Shown: positions 1-8,760 of the stretch, piece by piece
How the letters are laid out: each line of letters opens with the position of its first letter
Position numbering within the stretch: the first letter of the stretch is position 1
From: Leucobacter rhizosphaerae
Lineage (GTDB): Bacteria; Actinomycetota; Actinomycetes; Actinomycetales; Microbacteriaceae
Direction of reading: 5' to 3'
DNA: 64,000 nucleotides
Assembly: GCF_022919175.1 (NCBI RefSeq)
Contig: NZ_CP095043.1
Location: 744,001-808,000 of the forward strand
Position numbers and translations under genes: made by a program
Notes under the pieces: generated by a model
Seen by the model: the letters and a program-made list of their open reading frames with translations, nothing else
Database searches by the model: none
Told to the model about the DNA's origin: nothing

Positions 1-148
1 TGACGCCGGGGTGGAAGTGAGTGCCGCGCTGGCGAACGATGATCTCGCCGGCGTTGACCTGCTGACCGCCGAAACGCTTGACGCCCAGACGCTGTGCGTT
101 CGAGTCGCGACCGTTGCGGGTCGAGCTCGCGCCCTTCTTATGTGCCAT
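1..148 (-). CDS. rpmA: 50S ribosomal protein L27 (partial, C-terminus beyond window)
   Basis: This is the N-terminal 49 codons of ribosomal protein L27, a large-subunit protein near the peptidyl-transferase centre. The start [20 protein letters not shown], followed by a LGVKRFGGQ stretch, is the family hallmark. The rest of the gene runs off the left edge. It lies 38 bases downstream of rplU on the same strand, the universal rplU-rpmA pair, and is presumably co-transcribed with it. Confidence 0.97.
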   Translation of the reverse strand, partial: MAHKKGASSTRNGRDSNAQRLGVKRFGGQQVNAGEIIVRQRGTHFHPGV

Positions 149-186
149 GAGTCTCTAACTCCTTAGTCGAATCTGAAAGCCGGAGG

Positions 187-495
187 CTACTTGATGCCGG
201 TGACCTTGAGGCGCGTCAGATCCTGACGGTGCCCCTGGCGGCTCTTGTAACCGGTCTTGTTCTTGTATCGCTGGATGACGATCTTCGGGCCGCGGAGATC
301 CTCGAGGACCTCGGCGGTGACCTTCACCTTGGCGAGCGCAGCAGCGTCGGTGGTCACCTTGTCACCGTCGACGAGCAGGACGGCGGGAAGCTGGAGCTTG
401 CCCTTGGAGTCACCCGCTACACGGTTGACGGTGATGATCGAGCCAACCTCGACCTTCTCCTGCCGGCCGCTTGTGCGCACTACTGCGTAAACCAC
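187..495 (-). CDS. rplU: 50S ribosomal protein L21
   Basis: Ribosomal protein L21 of 102 residues, the usual family length, starting [15 protein letters not shown] and carrying the [20 protein letters not shown] signature near its C-terminus. It binds 23S rRNA in the large subunit. The start is GTG, with an AAGGG-type ribosome binding site about 7 bases upstream. It is the first gene of the rplU-rpmA operon and is separated from the upstream rne gene by 155 bases that hold a good promoter and a leader with short hairpins. Confidence 0.98.
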   Translation of the reverse strand: MVYAVVRTSGRQEKVEVGSIITVNRVAGDSKGKLQLPAVLLVDGDKVTTDAAALAKVKVTAEVLEDLRGPKIVIQRYKNKTGYKSRQGHRQDLTRLKVTGIK

Positions 496-597
496 TTGTC
501 ACCCTTTTCTTGAGGATTGTCGTACGTGTCGAACCGCGACCGGGTCGCGTTCGAAGTCTGAGTCTTGTGCCACCCCGAAAGGAGGCGCCAACACTCA

Positions 598-627
598 ATA
601 ATATCGCACAGCACCGATGATGGTCAA
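598..627 (-). promoter_or_regulatory. Promoter of rplU-rpmA
   Basis: Read on the minus strand there is a -35 TTGACC (622-627), an 18-base spacer and a -10 TATTAT (598-603), close to the housekeeping sigma consensus. Transcription would begin near 590 and leave a leader of about 95 bases before rplU. That leader contains a GCCTCC/GGGGTGGC imperfect hairpin and a CGCGAC/GTCGCG hairpin (535-549). These could belong to an L21-type autoregulatory leader, but no specific match was recognised. Confidence 0.7.
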
Positions 628-650
628 ATGCTGCCGAGCGCGTGTCGCGC

Positions 651-3269
651 TCACTCCGCCGAGCGCTGCTCGGTGGTCGCGTTCAGTGCGTCGAGCAGCG
701 ACTGCTGGGCCGCTTGCGCCGCCTCGGAGTGCTGATCGACCCCACCCTTGAGCGTCGCCGTGGACACCCGCCGGTTGCGGGATCGCCCGCTGCCCGCGGG
801 CGGGGCGTCCGGCAGCGCGTCCAGCACGGACCCGAGCAGGTCGGCCGCCGGCGAGGCCGCGGTCGATGTCTCGGTGTCGCGGCCGCGCCGCTGCTGCACG
901 CGTCCCGTCGCCTGAGCCGCGGAGTCGCGGTTCGGGCGCTCGGCTCCGGAGCGGTCCGCGCGATCCGGGCGCTCGGCACCGGATCGGTCACCGCGATCGC
1001 TCCGCTGGCCGCGCTCCGCGCGCGGCGCACGCTCGCTCGGCTCGGCGCGCTCGTGCTCCGCACGCTGGGACGCCGCGACGTCGTCGCCGGATCCCGCCGT
1101 AGGAGCCTCAGCGGCATCGTGCGCCTTGCCCGACTGGATGGTCGACGCGGCGACCTGCGCGAGCATGTTCTTCGCGCCGTCCGTGATGGCGTGCGTCTGC
1201 GACTTCGGCTCGTGGGAGTGGGAGGGCTGCTGCCCGCCCTTGCCGCGCTTCGCATTGCTCCGCGGGGCGCTCTCGCTGCGGTGCTTCGTCACGGGCTCGT
1301 GGTGCACGATCACTCCGCGGCCCGCGCACACGTCGCAGGGCTCGCTGAAGGACTCGAGCAGTCCGAGGCCGAGCTTCTTCCGGGTCATCTGCACGAGGCC
1401 GAGCGAGGTCACCTCGGCGACCTGGTGCTTCGTGCGGTCTCGGCTCAGGCACTCGACCATACGACGGAGCACCAGATCCCGGTTCGACTCGAGCACCATG
1501 TCGATGAAGTCGACCACGATGATGCCGCCGATGTCGCGGAGCCGCAGCTGCCGAACGATCTCTTCCGCGGCCTCGAGGTTGTTCATCGTGACGGTCTCCT
1601 CGAGGTTGCCCCCGGAGCCCACGAACTTGCCCGTGTTCACGTCGACCACGGTCATCGCCTCGGTGCGGTCGATCACGAGCGAGCCGCCGGAGGGCAGCCA
1701 GACCTTACGATCCAGCGCCTTCGCGATCTGCTCCGTGATGCGGTGCTCGTCGAAGATGTCCCGCTCGCCGTCGAAGCGCTCGACCCGCTGCAGGAGATCC
1801 GGGGCCACCTGAGACAGGTAGTCCTCGATCACCGTGTAGGTCTCGCTGCCCGAGATGAGCAGGCGATGGAAGTCCTCGTTGAAGACGTCGCGGATGATCT
1901 TGATGAGCATGTCGGGCTCCGAGTGCAGCAGCACCGGTCCCCCGCCCTTCGCGACGCGCTTCTGGATCGATTCCCACTGGCGGGTGAGCCGCTGCACGTC
2001 GTGGGTGAGCTGCTCCTCGCTCGCTCCCTCGGCGGCGGTGCGGACGATCACGCCGGCGCCGCTCGGGAGCACCTCCTTGAGGATCTTCTTCAGTCGCGCG
2101 CGCTCCGTATCGGGCAGCTTCCGCGAGATCCCGTTCATGGCGCCGCCGGGAACGTAGACGAGGTAGCGGCCGGGCAGCGAGATCTGGCTGGTGAGGCGGG
2201 CGCCCTTGTGGCCGACCGGGTCCTTGGTGACCTGCACGAGCACCTGGTCACCGGGCTTCAGCGCGTTCTCGATCTTGCGTGCGGCGTTGCCGCCCTCGAA
2301 CTCCGACCAGTCGACCTCGCCGGAGTAGAGCACCGCGTTGCGACCGCGGCCGATGTCGACGAACGCCGCCTCCATGCTGGGCAGCACGTTCTGCACGCGG
2401 CCGAGGTAGACGTTGCCGATCAGCGAGTTCTCACTGGACCGCGCGACATAGTGCTCCACGAGCACCTTGTCTTCGAGCACCCCGATCTGCACCCGGTCGG
2501 CGGTCGTGCGCACGATCATCTCGCGGTCGACGGACTCGCGGCGAGCCAGGAACTCGGACTCGGTGATGACCATCCGCCGGCGGCCGGCATCACGCCCGTC
2601 GCGACGGCGCTGCTTCTTCGCCTCGAGCCGCGTCGATCCCTTGACCTTCTGCGGCTCGGTGATCACCGGAGCGCTGCGCTGGGCGCGGCGCGGCGGCTCG
2701 TCGTCGGACTGGCCCGAGTCACCGCCCGAGCGGCGGCGCTGACGGCGCTGGCCGCGGTCGGACTCGCGATCGTCCCGGGAATCGCGCTCGTCGCGCTCGT
2801 CCTCGCGGGTGAATCGCTGGTCGAGGAGGTCGTCGAGCCGGCTGAGGTCTCCGCGGCGCGGGCGGGGCTGGATCGGCGGCACGTCGGGGGCGAGGAAGAT
2901 GAGACGCGTGGTCGCGCGGAAGCGCTCCTCCGGCGTCATCTCGGCGAGCGGCAGCACCAGCTTGACCGGCTCGGGTGCGGGCTGCTCGGGCGCGGCCTCT
3001 TCAGGTGCGGGCTCGGGCTCCGCCGAGGACTCGGGACCCACCGCGGGCTCGGGATCGGCCGCGGACTCCTGAACCACCGCGGGCTCGGGATCCGCCGCGG
3101 TGCTGGGCGCCTCGGGCTCGGGATCCGCCGCGGTGCTGGGCGCCTCGGACGCGTCGACCGGCGCAGCCGCGTCGAGCGAAGGATCCTCGGTCCGGTGCGA
3201 TTCGGTTCCGGTCGCGGTGGGCACGACCTCACCTGCTACGGATGATTCATTGTGCTCGTCATTCACCAT
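651..3269 (-). CDS. rne: Ribonuclease E/G family endoribonuclease
   Basis: Endoribonuclease for rRNA processing and mRNA decay, 872 residues. The first ~240 residues are an acidic, Pro/Ala/Glu-rich extension with repeats, typical of actinobacterial RNase E. An S1 RNA-binding domain starts near residue 255. The catalytic DNase-I-like domain carries the two metal-binding aspartates in VVDVNTGKFVG (~541) and IVVDFIDM (~586). The zinc-link cysteines are in CDVCAGRG (~646). The last ~200 residues are Arg/Ser/Ala-rich and probably disordered. An AGAGGAGA site sits upstream of the ATG. The gene lies directly upstream of rplU-rpmA, the usual actinobacterial order. The 5' leader is unusually structured. 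Confidence 0.96.
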   Translation of the reverse strand: MVNDEHNESSVAGEVVPTATGTESHRTEDPSLDAAAPVDASEAPSTAADPEPEAPSTAADPEPAVVQESAADPEPAVGPESSAEPEPAPEEAAPEQPAPEPVKLVLPLAEMTPEERFRATTRLIFLAPDVPPIQPRPRRGDLSRLDDLLDQRFTREDERDERDSRDDRESDRGQRRQRRRSGGDSGQSDDEPPRRAQRSAPVITEPQKVKGSTRLEAKKQRRRDGRDAGRRRMVITESEFLARRESVDREMIVRTTADRVQIGVLEDKVLVEHYVARSSENSLIGNVYLGRVQNVLPSMEAAFVDIGRGRNAVLYSGEVDWSEFEGGNAARKIENALKPGDQVLVQVTKDPVGHKGARLTSQISLPGRYLVYVPGGAMNGISRKLPDTERARLKKILKEVLPSGAGVIVRTAAEGASEEQLTHDVQRLTRQWESIQKRVAKGGGPVLLHSEPDMLIKIIRDVFNEDFHRLLISGSETYTVIEDYLSQVAPDLLQRVERFDGERDIFDEHRITEQIAKALDRKVWLPSGGSLVIDRTEAMTVVDVNTGKFVGSGGNLEETVTMNNLEAAEEIVRQLRLRDIGGIIVVDFIDMVLESNRDLVLRRMVECLSRDRTKHQVAEVTSLGLVQMTRKKLGLGLLESFSEPCDVCAGRGVIVHHEPVTKHRSESAPRSNAKRGKGGQQPSHSHEPKSQTHAITDGAKNMLAQVAASTIQSGKAHDAAEAPTAGSGDDVAASQRAEHERAEPSERAPRAERGQRSDRGDRSGAERPDRADRSGAERPNRDSAAQATGRVQQRRGRDTETSTAASPAADLLGSVLDALPDAPPAGSGRSRNRRVSTATLKGGVDQHSEAAQAAQQSLLDALNATTEQRSAE
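3084..3149. repeat. 33-bp tandem duplication inside rne
   Basis: Two adjacent near-identical copies of a 33-bp unit (3084-3116 and 3117-3149) encode the 11-residue unit PSTAADPEPEA in the acidic N-terminal extension of RNase E. More degenerate copies follow at lower coordinates (AADPEPAV units). The unit length keeps the reading frame, so copy number can vary without disrupting the enzyme. Confidence 0.8.
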
Positions 3270-3324
3270 TTCTGGTGTTCTCCTCTGACCCGTGCGACTC
3301 GTGGTCGCCTCGGGAACCTATTCG

Positions 3325-3412
3325 TGCGGGGCCTCCCGCAAATCCTGTTCTCCGCGGATGCCGGGCATCCGCACTCGGTCGTTCTTCGACCGGTGATCGC
3401 CTTTCGGCGGTC
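3325..3412 (-). promoter_or_regulatory. Structured 5' leader of rne
   Basis: The 243-base gap between rne and the divergent VKOR gene holds three perfect or near-perfect hairpins close together: TGCGGG/CCCGCA (3325-3340), GCGGATGCC/GGCATCCGC (3354-3372) and a 7-bp stem with a four-base loop (3395-3412). If rne is transcribed from a promoter to the right of these (a CATAAT hexamer lies near 3462-3467 on the minus strand), all three are in its mRNA leader. E. coli rne is autoregulated through structured leader hairpins; the same role here is inference. Confidence 0.45.
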
Positions 3413-3500
3413 AAAAGACTGTGCGTGCAACGGGCCTTCTCGGCACACTGCACCGTAGTCATTATGTCATGGCACAGACCGAACACGCAGCAGGCATCGT

Positions 3501-3506
3501 TATGAT
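3501..3506 (+). promoter_or_regulatory. -10 element, probable leaderless start of the VKOR gene
   Basis: TATGAT lies so that transcription, starting about seven bases downstream, would begin at the A of the ATG at 3513. No Shine-Dalgarno sequence precedes that ATG. Together these suggest a leaderless mRNA, which is common in actinobacteria. The -35 region is not recognisable. Confidence 0.5.
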
Positions 3507-3512
3507 CACGAT

Positions 3513-4124
3513 ATGACCCTCGCACCCCGCGCCCAATCGCGGCCCGTTGCCTTTGCCGTCTTTTCGATCATCGCCGGTGCCATCGGCTGGTTCGCGTCGT
3601 TCGAGCTCATCACCGAGTACATCAAAACACTGAACAACCCGGACTACATTCCGAACTGCGCGGTCAGTGTGCTCGTGACCTGCGGACCGAACATGGGATC
3701 GTGGCAGGGATCGCTCTTCGGCTTCAGCAACACGATCATCGGCGTCGCGGCGTTCATGGCCCCGATCCTGGTCGGGGTCGCGCTGCTCGCCGGGGCCACT
3801 TTCGCCCCCTGGTTCTGGCGGGTCTACCAGCTCGGCATGCTCGGCGGCTTCGCGCTCATCTGCTGGCTCGCCTACCAGAGCATCTTCTCGCTCGGCACGC
3901 TCTGCCCGTGGTGCATGGTCGTCTGGCTCGTGATGATCCCGCTGTGGTGGGGCACCCTCTTCCGCCCGTACGCGTCGGGTGACATCCCCGTGTCGGCGTC
4001 GACGCAGCGACTCTTCCAGCGCCTGCTGTCGTGGGCGTGGGTGATCGTGCTCGTCTGCTACGTCATCATCGCGTTCACGGCCCAGCTGCAGCTGAACTGG
4101 CTCGCGGAGTTCTCGCGGGCGTAA
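3513..4124 (+). CDS. Vitamin K epoxide reductase family (VKOR) thiol oxidase
   Basis: Integral membrane protein of 203 residues with about five hydrophobic segments. VKOR homologues pass electrons from a periplasmic DsbA-like thioredoxin to menaquinone and so drive disulfide bond formation in actinobacteria. The redox centre is the CPWC motif at about residue 130 in the LGTLCPWCMVVW segment. A second loop cysteine pair lies at residues ~48 and ~57 (NCAVSVLVTCGP). No DsbA partner is encoded nearby. It is transcribed divergently from rne and converges on coaE with only four bases between stop codons. Confidence 0.93.
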   Translation: MTLAPRAQSRPVAFAVFSIIAGAIGWFASFELITEYIKTLNNPDYIPNCAVSVLVTCGPNMGSWQGSLFGFSNTIIGVAAFMAPILVGVALLAGATFAPWFWRVYQLGMLGGFALICWLAYQSIFSLGTLCPWCMVVWLVMIPLWWGTLFRPYASGDIPVSASTQRLFQRLLSWAWVIVLVCYVIIAFTAQLQLNWLAEFSRA

Positions 4125-4128
4125 TTCC

Positions 4129-4743
4129 TCAGCCGCGAGCCGAGGCCCTCCGGGACACTCGATCCCAGAGCGCGTCGACCTGCGCCTCGGTCTCCGCCTG
4201 CGTCCCCGACGTGTCGATGATGACGTCGGCCACGGCGCGGCGCTCGGCGTCGCTCGCCTGATTGGCGACCCGACGACGAGCATCCTCCTCGGACATCCCG
4301 CGCAGTCGCACCATACGCTCGATCCGTTGCTCGGCGGGCGCGTCGGCGACCACGACGAGATCCCACTCCCCCTGCCGGTCGGTCTCGACCAGCAGCGGGA
4401 TCTCGTAGACGATCACCGCGTCGGGATCTGCAGCGCGCGCTTCGGCGATCCGGAGTTCCGAGAGCCTGCGCACCTCGGGGTGCACGATCGCGTTGAGATT
4501 AGCGAGCGCGGCGGCATCGGCGAACACCGTCGCACCGAGCGCGGCGCGATCGAGACCCCCGTCCGGCAGGAGAACCGTGTCGCCGAAGCGTTCTGCAACG
4601 CGACCGAGCCCCGGAGACCCCGGGGCGACCGCGTCCCGGGCCAATTGATCCGCGTCGATGCGCACCGCACCGAGCGCGCCGAGTCGCGCGCCGATCGTCG
4701 ATTTACCCGAGGCGATCCCGCCCGTCAGTCCGATCAGGGTCAT
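4129..4743 (-). CDS. coaE: Dephospho-CoA kinase
   Basis: Catalyses the last step of coenzyme A synthesis, ATP-dependent phosphorylation of dephospho-CoA. The P-loop GLTGGIASGKST sits at the N-terminus and the IDADQLARD motif follows. The length of 204 residues is normal. The ATG at 4743 is preferred because AAGGAG lies eight bases upstream and MTLIGLTGG is the usual family start; an in-frame GTG lies three codons earlier. Upstream on the other strand is the DUF4126 gene. coaE often lies near rpsA in actinobacteria, as here. Confidence 0.95.
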   Translation of the reverse strand: MTLIGLTGGIASGKSTIGARLGALGAVRIDADQLARDAVAPGSPGLGRVAERFGDTVLLPDGGLDRAALGATVFADAAALANLNAIVHPEVRRLSELRIAEARAADPDAVIVYEIPLLVETDRQGEWDLVVVADAPAEQRIERMVRLRGMSEEDARRRVANQASDAERRAVADVIIDTSGTQAETEAQVDALWDRVSRRASARG

Positions 4744-4801
4744 CCGTGTCACTCCTTCGCAGTCACCGCGCGCTCTATGCTAGGGCATGGGAGGTTGCGG
4801 C

Positions 4802-5398
4802 ATGCTCGAACTCATCACCGGCGTCACACTCGCCGCAGCCGCGGGCCTGAACGCCTATATCCCGCTCCTCGGGCTCGGCCTGCTGTCGCGCTTCACCGAC
4901 ATCATGGAGCTTCCGACGGGTTGGCTGTGGCTCGAGCACGACTGGGCGCTCTGGACCGTCGGGGCGCTGCTCGCACTGGAAATTCTCGTCGACAAGGTGC
5001 CGGCGCTCGACAGCGTGAACGATGTGGTGCAGACGGTCGTGCGACCGGCGTCGGGCGGGATGGTCTTCGCGGCCGGGTCGGCGAGCAGCACGGTGGCCGT
5101 CGAGGATCCCTCGGCACTCATCTCGTCGGCGCAGTTCTGGCCGTTCATGCTCGGGATCGTCATCGCTCTCATTCCGCACGTCTTGAAGGCGGTGGCCCGC
5201 CCGATCCTCAATGTCCTCACGGCCGGCGCCGGCGCGGTGGTGGTCAGTGCGTTCGAAGATCTGGGGGCCGCGCTCCTCACGGTGCTCGCCGTGATCGTAC
5301 CGGTGATCGCGCTGCTGCTCCTGATCCTCGTGGTGGTGCTGCTCGTCCGGCGGCTCCGGCGTGCGCTGGCCGAGCGCCGGGCCCAGCAACTCTCCTAA
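4802..5398 (+). CDS. DUF4126 family membrane protein
   Basis: A protein of 198 residues with the DUF4126 look: LAAAAGLNAYIPLLGLGLLSR near the start, then several long hydrophobic segments and a short Arg-rich cytoplasmic tail. Function unknown. ATG at 4802 is chosen because GGGAGG lies about seven bases upstream. An in-frame ATG at 4787, five codons earlier, follows a TATGCT -10 box at 4776-4781 and could be used on a leaderless transcript. The gene ends at a bidirectional terminator shared with rpsA. Confidence 0.8.
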   Translation: MLELITGVTLAAAAGLNAYIPLLGLGLLSRFTDIMELPTGWLWLEHDWALWTVGALLALEILVDKVPALDSVNDVVQTVVRPASGGMVFAAGSASSTVAVEDPSALISSAQFWPFMLGIVIALIPHVLKAVARPILNVLTAGAGAVVVSAFEDLGAALLTVLAVIVPVIALLLLILVVVLLVRRLRRALAERRAQQLS

Positions 5399-5490
5399 GA
5401 TCCCGAGCCGCGGAGCGGACAGTGCAACCGTGTACGCCGCTGCACGATCCCGAGCGCGACCCTATCGATCAGTGCATCCGTGACAACGCC

Positions 5491-5533
5491 GAAGGCCCGG
5501 CTCCACGCGAGTGATCGCGTGAGCCGGGCCTTC
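5491..5533. terminator. Bidirectional terminator between DUF4126 gene and rpsA
   Basis: Long inverted repeat with arms GAAGGCCCGGCT and AGCCGGGCCTTC and an inner ACGCGA/TCGCGT stem around a GTGA loop. It lies between two convergent genes and ends 12 bases before the rpsA stop codon, so it can serve both. Confidence 0.9.
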
Positions 5534-5545
5534 GGTCCGAACGGG

Positions 5546-7000
5546 TTAGTTACCCTCGAGCTGCGCCTTCAGCGCTGCAAGCGCCTCGTCGTCGGCGAGT
5601 GCGCCGGTGGACGCGGAGTCGCTCGAGAAGCTGGACGAGCCCGACGCCGGAGCGTCCGAAGCCGGAGCGGCAGCGATCTCGGCGGCAGAAGCAGCGACCT
5701 GCTTCTTGTGCGCCTCCCAGCGCTCCTGGGCAGCTGCGTACTCCAGCTCCCACTTCTCGCGCTGAGACTCGAAGCCTTCCTTCCACTCCTGCGTCTCGGG
5801 GTCGAAGCCCTCGGGGTACTTGTACTCACCGTTCTCGTCGTACTCGGTGGTCATACCGTAGAGCGCCGGATCGAACTCGGTGCCCTCGGGATCGACACCC
5901 TCGTTGGCCTGCTTGAGGCTCAGCGAGATGCGGCGACGCTCGAGATCGATGTCGATGATCTTGACGAAGACCTCCTGGCCGGCCGACACGACCTGCTCAG
6001 CGAGCTCGACGTGCTGACCCGACAGCTCGGAGATGTGCACGAGGCCCTCGATGCCGTCCGCGACGCGCACGAACGCACCGAAGGGGACGAGCTTCGTGAC
6101 AACACCCGGGGCGATCTGGCCGATCGCGTGGGTGCGTGCGAAGACCTGCCACGGATCCTCCTGGGTCGCCTTCAGCGAGAGCGAGACGCGCTCGCGATCC
6201 AGCTCGACCGAGAGCACCTCGACGGTGACTTCCTGGCCGACCTCGACGACGTCGGAGGCGTGCTCGATGTGCTTCCAGCTGAGCTCGGAGACGTGCACGA
6301 GGCCGTCCACGCCGCCCAGGTCCACGAACGCACCGAAGTTGACGATCGAGGAGATGACACCCTTGCGCACCTGGCCGGGCTTGAGCTCGGCGAGGAAGGA
6401 GGAACGCGTCGCGGACTGCGTCTCCTCGAGCAGCGCGCGGCGCGAGAGCACCACGTTGTTGCGGTTCTTGTCGAGCTCGAGGATCTTGGCCTCGATCTCC
6501 TGACCCAGGTACGGGGTGAGATCGCGCACGCGGCGCAGCTCGATGAGCGAAGCGGGGAGGAAGCCGCGGAGTCCGATGTCAACGATGAGGCCACCCTTGA
6601 CGACCTCGATGACGGTGCCGGTGACGACGCCCTCGTTCTCCTTGATCTTCTCCACATCGCCCCAGGCGCGCTCGTACTGTGCGCGCTTCTTGGACAGGAT
6701 CAGGCGACCCTCTTTGTCCTCTTTCTGGAGCACGAGTGCCTCGACCGAGTCGCCGACCTTGACGACCTCATCGGGGTCGACGTCGTGCTTGATGGACAGC
6801 TCGCGCGAGGGGATGACACCCTCAGTCTTGAACCCGACGTCGAGGAGGACCTCGTCGCGGTCAATCTTCACGACGGTGCCCTCGATGAGGTCTCCGTCGT
6901 TGAAGGACTTAATGGTCTTTTCGACCGCTGCAAGGAAGTCATCGGCCGAGCCGATGTCGTTAACCGCAACCTGCTTGCGTTCGGTCGTTGCGTTCGTCAT
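5546..7000 (-). CDS. rpsA: 30S ribosomal protein S1
   Basis: S1 with four consecutive S1/OB RNA-binding repeats (about residues 35-105, 120-190, 205-275 and 290-360), followed by an acidic and Ala/Ser-rich tail. It has 484 residues, typical of the shorter actinobacterial S1. The start at 7000 (MTNATTERKQVAVNDIGSAD) is chosen over upstream in-frame codons because GGAGA lies eight bases before it. A promoter lies 120-150 bases upstream. Confidence 0.96.
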   Translation of the reverse strand: MTNATTERKQVAVNDIGSADDFLAAVEKTIKSFNDGDLIEGTVVKIDRDEVLLDVGFKTEGVIPSRELSIKHDVDPDEVVKVGDSVEALVLQKEDKEGRLILSKKRAQYERAWGDVEKIKENEGVVTGTVIEVVKGGLIVDIGLRGFLPASLIELRRVRDLTPYLGQEIEAKILELDKNRNNVVLSRRALLEETQSATRSSFLAELKPGQVRKGVISSIVNFGAFVDLGGVDGLVHVSELSWKHIEHASDVVEVGQEVTVEVLSVELDRERVSLSLKATQEDPWQVFARTHAIGQIAPGVVTKLVPFGAFVRVADGIEGLVHISELSGQHVELAEQVVSAGQEVFVKIIDIDLERRRISLSLKQANEGVDPEGTEFDPALYGMTTEYDENGEYKYPEGFDPETQEWKEGFESQREKWELEYAAAQERWEAHKKQVAASAAEIAAAPASDAPASGSSSFSSDSASTGALADDEALAALKAQLEGN

Positions 7001-7119
7001 GTAATTGGTCTCCAGAATGGACAAAAAATCAGGTGCGTGCGCGCCGATGTTCGGCCGGGCCGGGGCCCGCGAGTCGCCCACACGTGGACATAGTTGAGTC
7101 GCCACAGATGTGACGCTCC

Positions 7120-7149
7120 AGTCTATCCAGGCGACACGCCCGAAATCAA
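7120..7149 (-). promoter_or_regulatory. Promoter of rpsA
   Basis: Minus-strand -35 TTGATT (7144-7149), 18-base spacer and -10 TAGACT (7120-7125). Transcription would start near 7113 and give a leader of about 110 bases containing a run of six T just before the ribosome binding site. Confidence 0.6.
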
Positions 7150-7221
7150 GCCGAAAATGCGGGTCGCGCGGGGTTCCGGGCCGGCCGAGCCGTGCTGGGC
7201 GTGAATGTCGGTGGTGGGTGA

Positions 7222-8694
7222 TTGACTCGATTCATGCCCGCCAGCACTGGCACTCTCGCACCGGATCCCCCGGAGGTCTCCGGTGCGCGATCGGCGCGTG
7301 AAGGTGCTAGCGAGTCTGCTGCGGCGGGCTTGATGGCGGATCTTGCCGCGCCGGCGTACGCGATCATGGCCGAGTCGCTCGTGAAGATCCGCGCCCAGAT
7401 CAACACCCTCCACGCCGCCGAGGCCGCGCTGCTCGTTTTGGGTGACGAGCTCGCTGCCCTGGTTGCGGCGCGGGATGGGCACACGGATCATGGGGAGTTC
7501 GAGCATCGTGCGGTCGCGGCGGAGTTCGCGGCCGCCGTGCACGAATCGGACCGGACCATGGCGGGCCGGATCAGCCGGGCACGCACCCTCGTCGAGCACT
7601 ACCCCACGGTCATGGCTGCACTCACAGCCGGACGCATCTCCCAGGCCCACGCCACGGTGATCGCTGACGCCGGAAGCATCCTCACCGATCCTCAGTCCCG
7701 TGCCGGATACGCGGCCGCGGTGCTCGAGGTCGCGGAGACCACGACGGTGGGCCGGTTGCGGCCGGTCGCTCGTGAGTTCGCGGAACGATTCGCAGACCGC
7801 ACCCTCGACGACCGACACACCGAAGCCCGCGCCTGCCGCATGGTGCGCGTGATCGAACTCGGCGACGGCATGGCCGACCTCACCGCCACCCTTCCCGCGG
7901 TGTACGCCTCCGGCATCAAGGACCGACTCACCCAGATGGCCCGTGCCGTGAAACAGCACGAACAGGCACGGGCCGACGAACAAGGCGCTTCTGGCTCGAG
8001 TGGTGAGGATGTGGTGCCCGCGGTCCGCTCCATGGACCAGATCCGCGCTGATTTATTCACGGATATGCTCCTCGCCAGCGACCCCAACCACGCCGCCACC
8101 AGCGGCCTCACCGGCATCACGGGCATCCAGGCACGGATCCAGGTCATCGTGCCGAAGGAAAGGGTCACGGGCGAAGATGAACCCTCACCCCCGGGCACCA
8201 AGTCCGGCGGTCACCGAGCAACAGGCACCCCGCCGGCCACCCTCGCCGGATACGGGCCCATCGACACCGACACCGCGAGACACCTCGCCGGCAACGCCAC
8301 CCACTGGGAAGAAGTGAAGGTGGATCCCGACACCGGCACCGTGCTCTCCGTCGACACCTACCGACCCAACACGAAACTCAGACAGTTCCTCCGAGCACGA
8401 GACCTCCACTGCCGCTTCCCCGGCTGCCACACCCCCACCGCACACTGCGACATCGACCACACGGTCGACGCCGCACACGGCGGACCCACCACCAGCACCA
8501 ACCTCGCACACCTCTGCCGCAGACACCACACCCTGAAGCACCACAGCCGGTGGACCGTCACCCAAACCCGACACGGCACCCTCACCTGGACCAGCCCCGC
8601 TGGCACCGCATACCCCGAGCGAGCACCCAGCACGGTCAGGTTCCGGAGCACGACGGGCCGCGCCACATCGGGAGGAGCAGGGCCGCCAGGGTGA
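7222..8694 (+). CDS. DUF222 / HNH endonuclease domain protein
   Basis: A 490-residue protein with an N-terminal DUF222 region (about residues 25-330) and a C-terminal HNH nuclease domain starting near residue 397: CRFPGC, then CDIDHTVDAAHGG, then LAHLCRRHHTLKHH. The Asp-His and His-His pairs of the HNH core are intact. This is the actinobacterial 13E12-like family, present in many copies per genome and suspected of mobility; its biological role is unknown. The TTG at 7222 directly follows an in-frame stop, and ATG at 7234 is an alternative start. It converges on the acetyltransferase gene with 66 bases between. Confidence 0.9.
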   Translation: MTRFMPASTGTLAPDPPEVSGARSAREGASESAAAGLMADLAAPAYAIMAESLVKIRAQINTLHAAEAALLVLGDELAALVAARDGHTDHGEFEHRAVAAEFAAAVHESDRTMAGRISRARTLVEHYPTVMAALTAGRISQAHATVIADAGSILTDPQSRAGYAAAVLEVAETTTVGRLRPVAREFAERFADRTLDDRHTEARACRMVRVIELGDGMADLTATLPAVYASGIKDRLTQMARAVKQHEQARADEQGASGSSGEDVVPAVRSMDQIRADLFTDMLLASDPNHAATSGLTGITGIQARIQVIVPKERVTGEDEPSPPGTKSGGHRATGTPPATLAGYGPIDTDTARHLAGNATHWEEVKVDPDTGTVLSVDTYRPNTKLRQFLRARDLHCRFPGCHTPTAHCDIDHTVDAAHGGPTTSTNLAHLCRRHHTLKHHSRWTVTQTRHGTLTWTSPAGTAYPERAPSTVRFRSTTGRATSGGAGPPG

Positions 8695-8760
8695 CGCGCC
8701 CCGAGCGAATCCTGGCCATGAGCACTGGCACTTGCGCCCGCTCTCCACGGCGCCCGCCTT

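Noticed and set aside
4112..4139. Terminator between the VKOR gene and coaE
   Set aside because: A seven-bp stem (CTCGCGG/CCGCGAG) spans both stop codons but the loop is large and there is no T-run, so it is too weak to annotate as a terminator.
7001..7105. Longer N-terminus for S1
   Set aside because: The upstream codons encode unconserved sequence spanning the mRNA leader, and a clear GGAGA site precedes the ATG at 7000.
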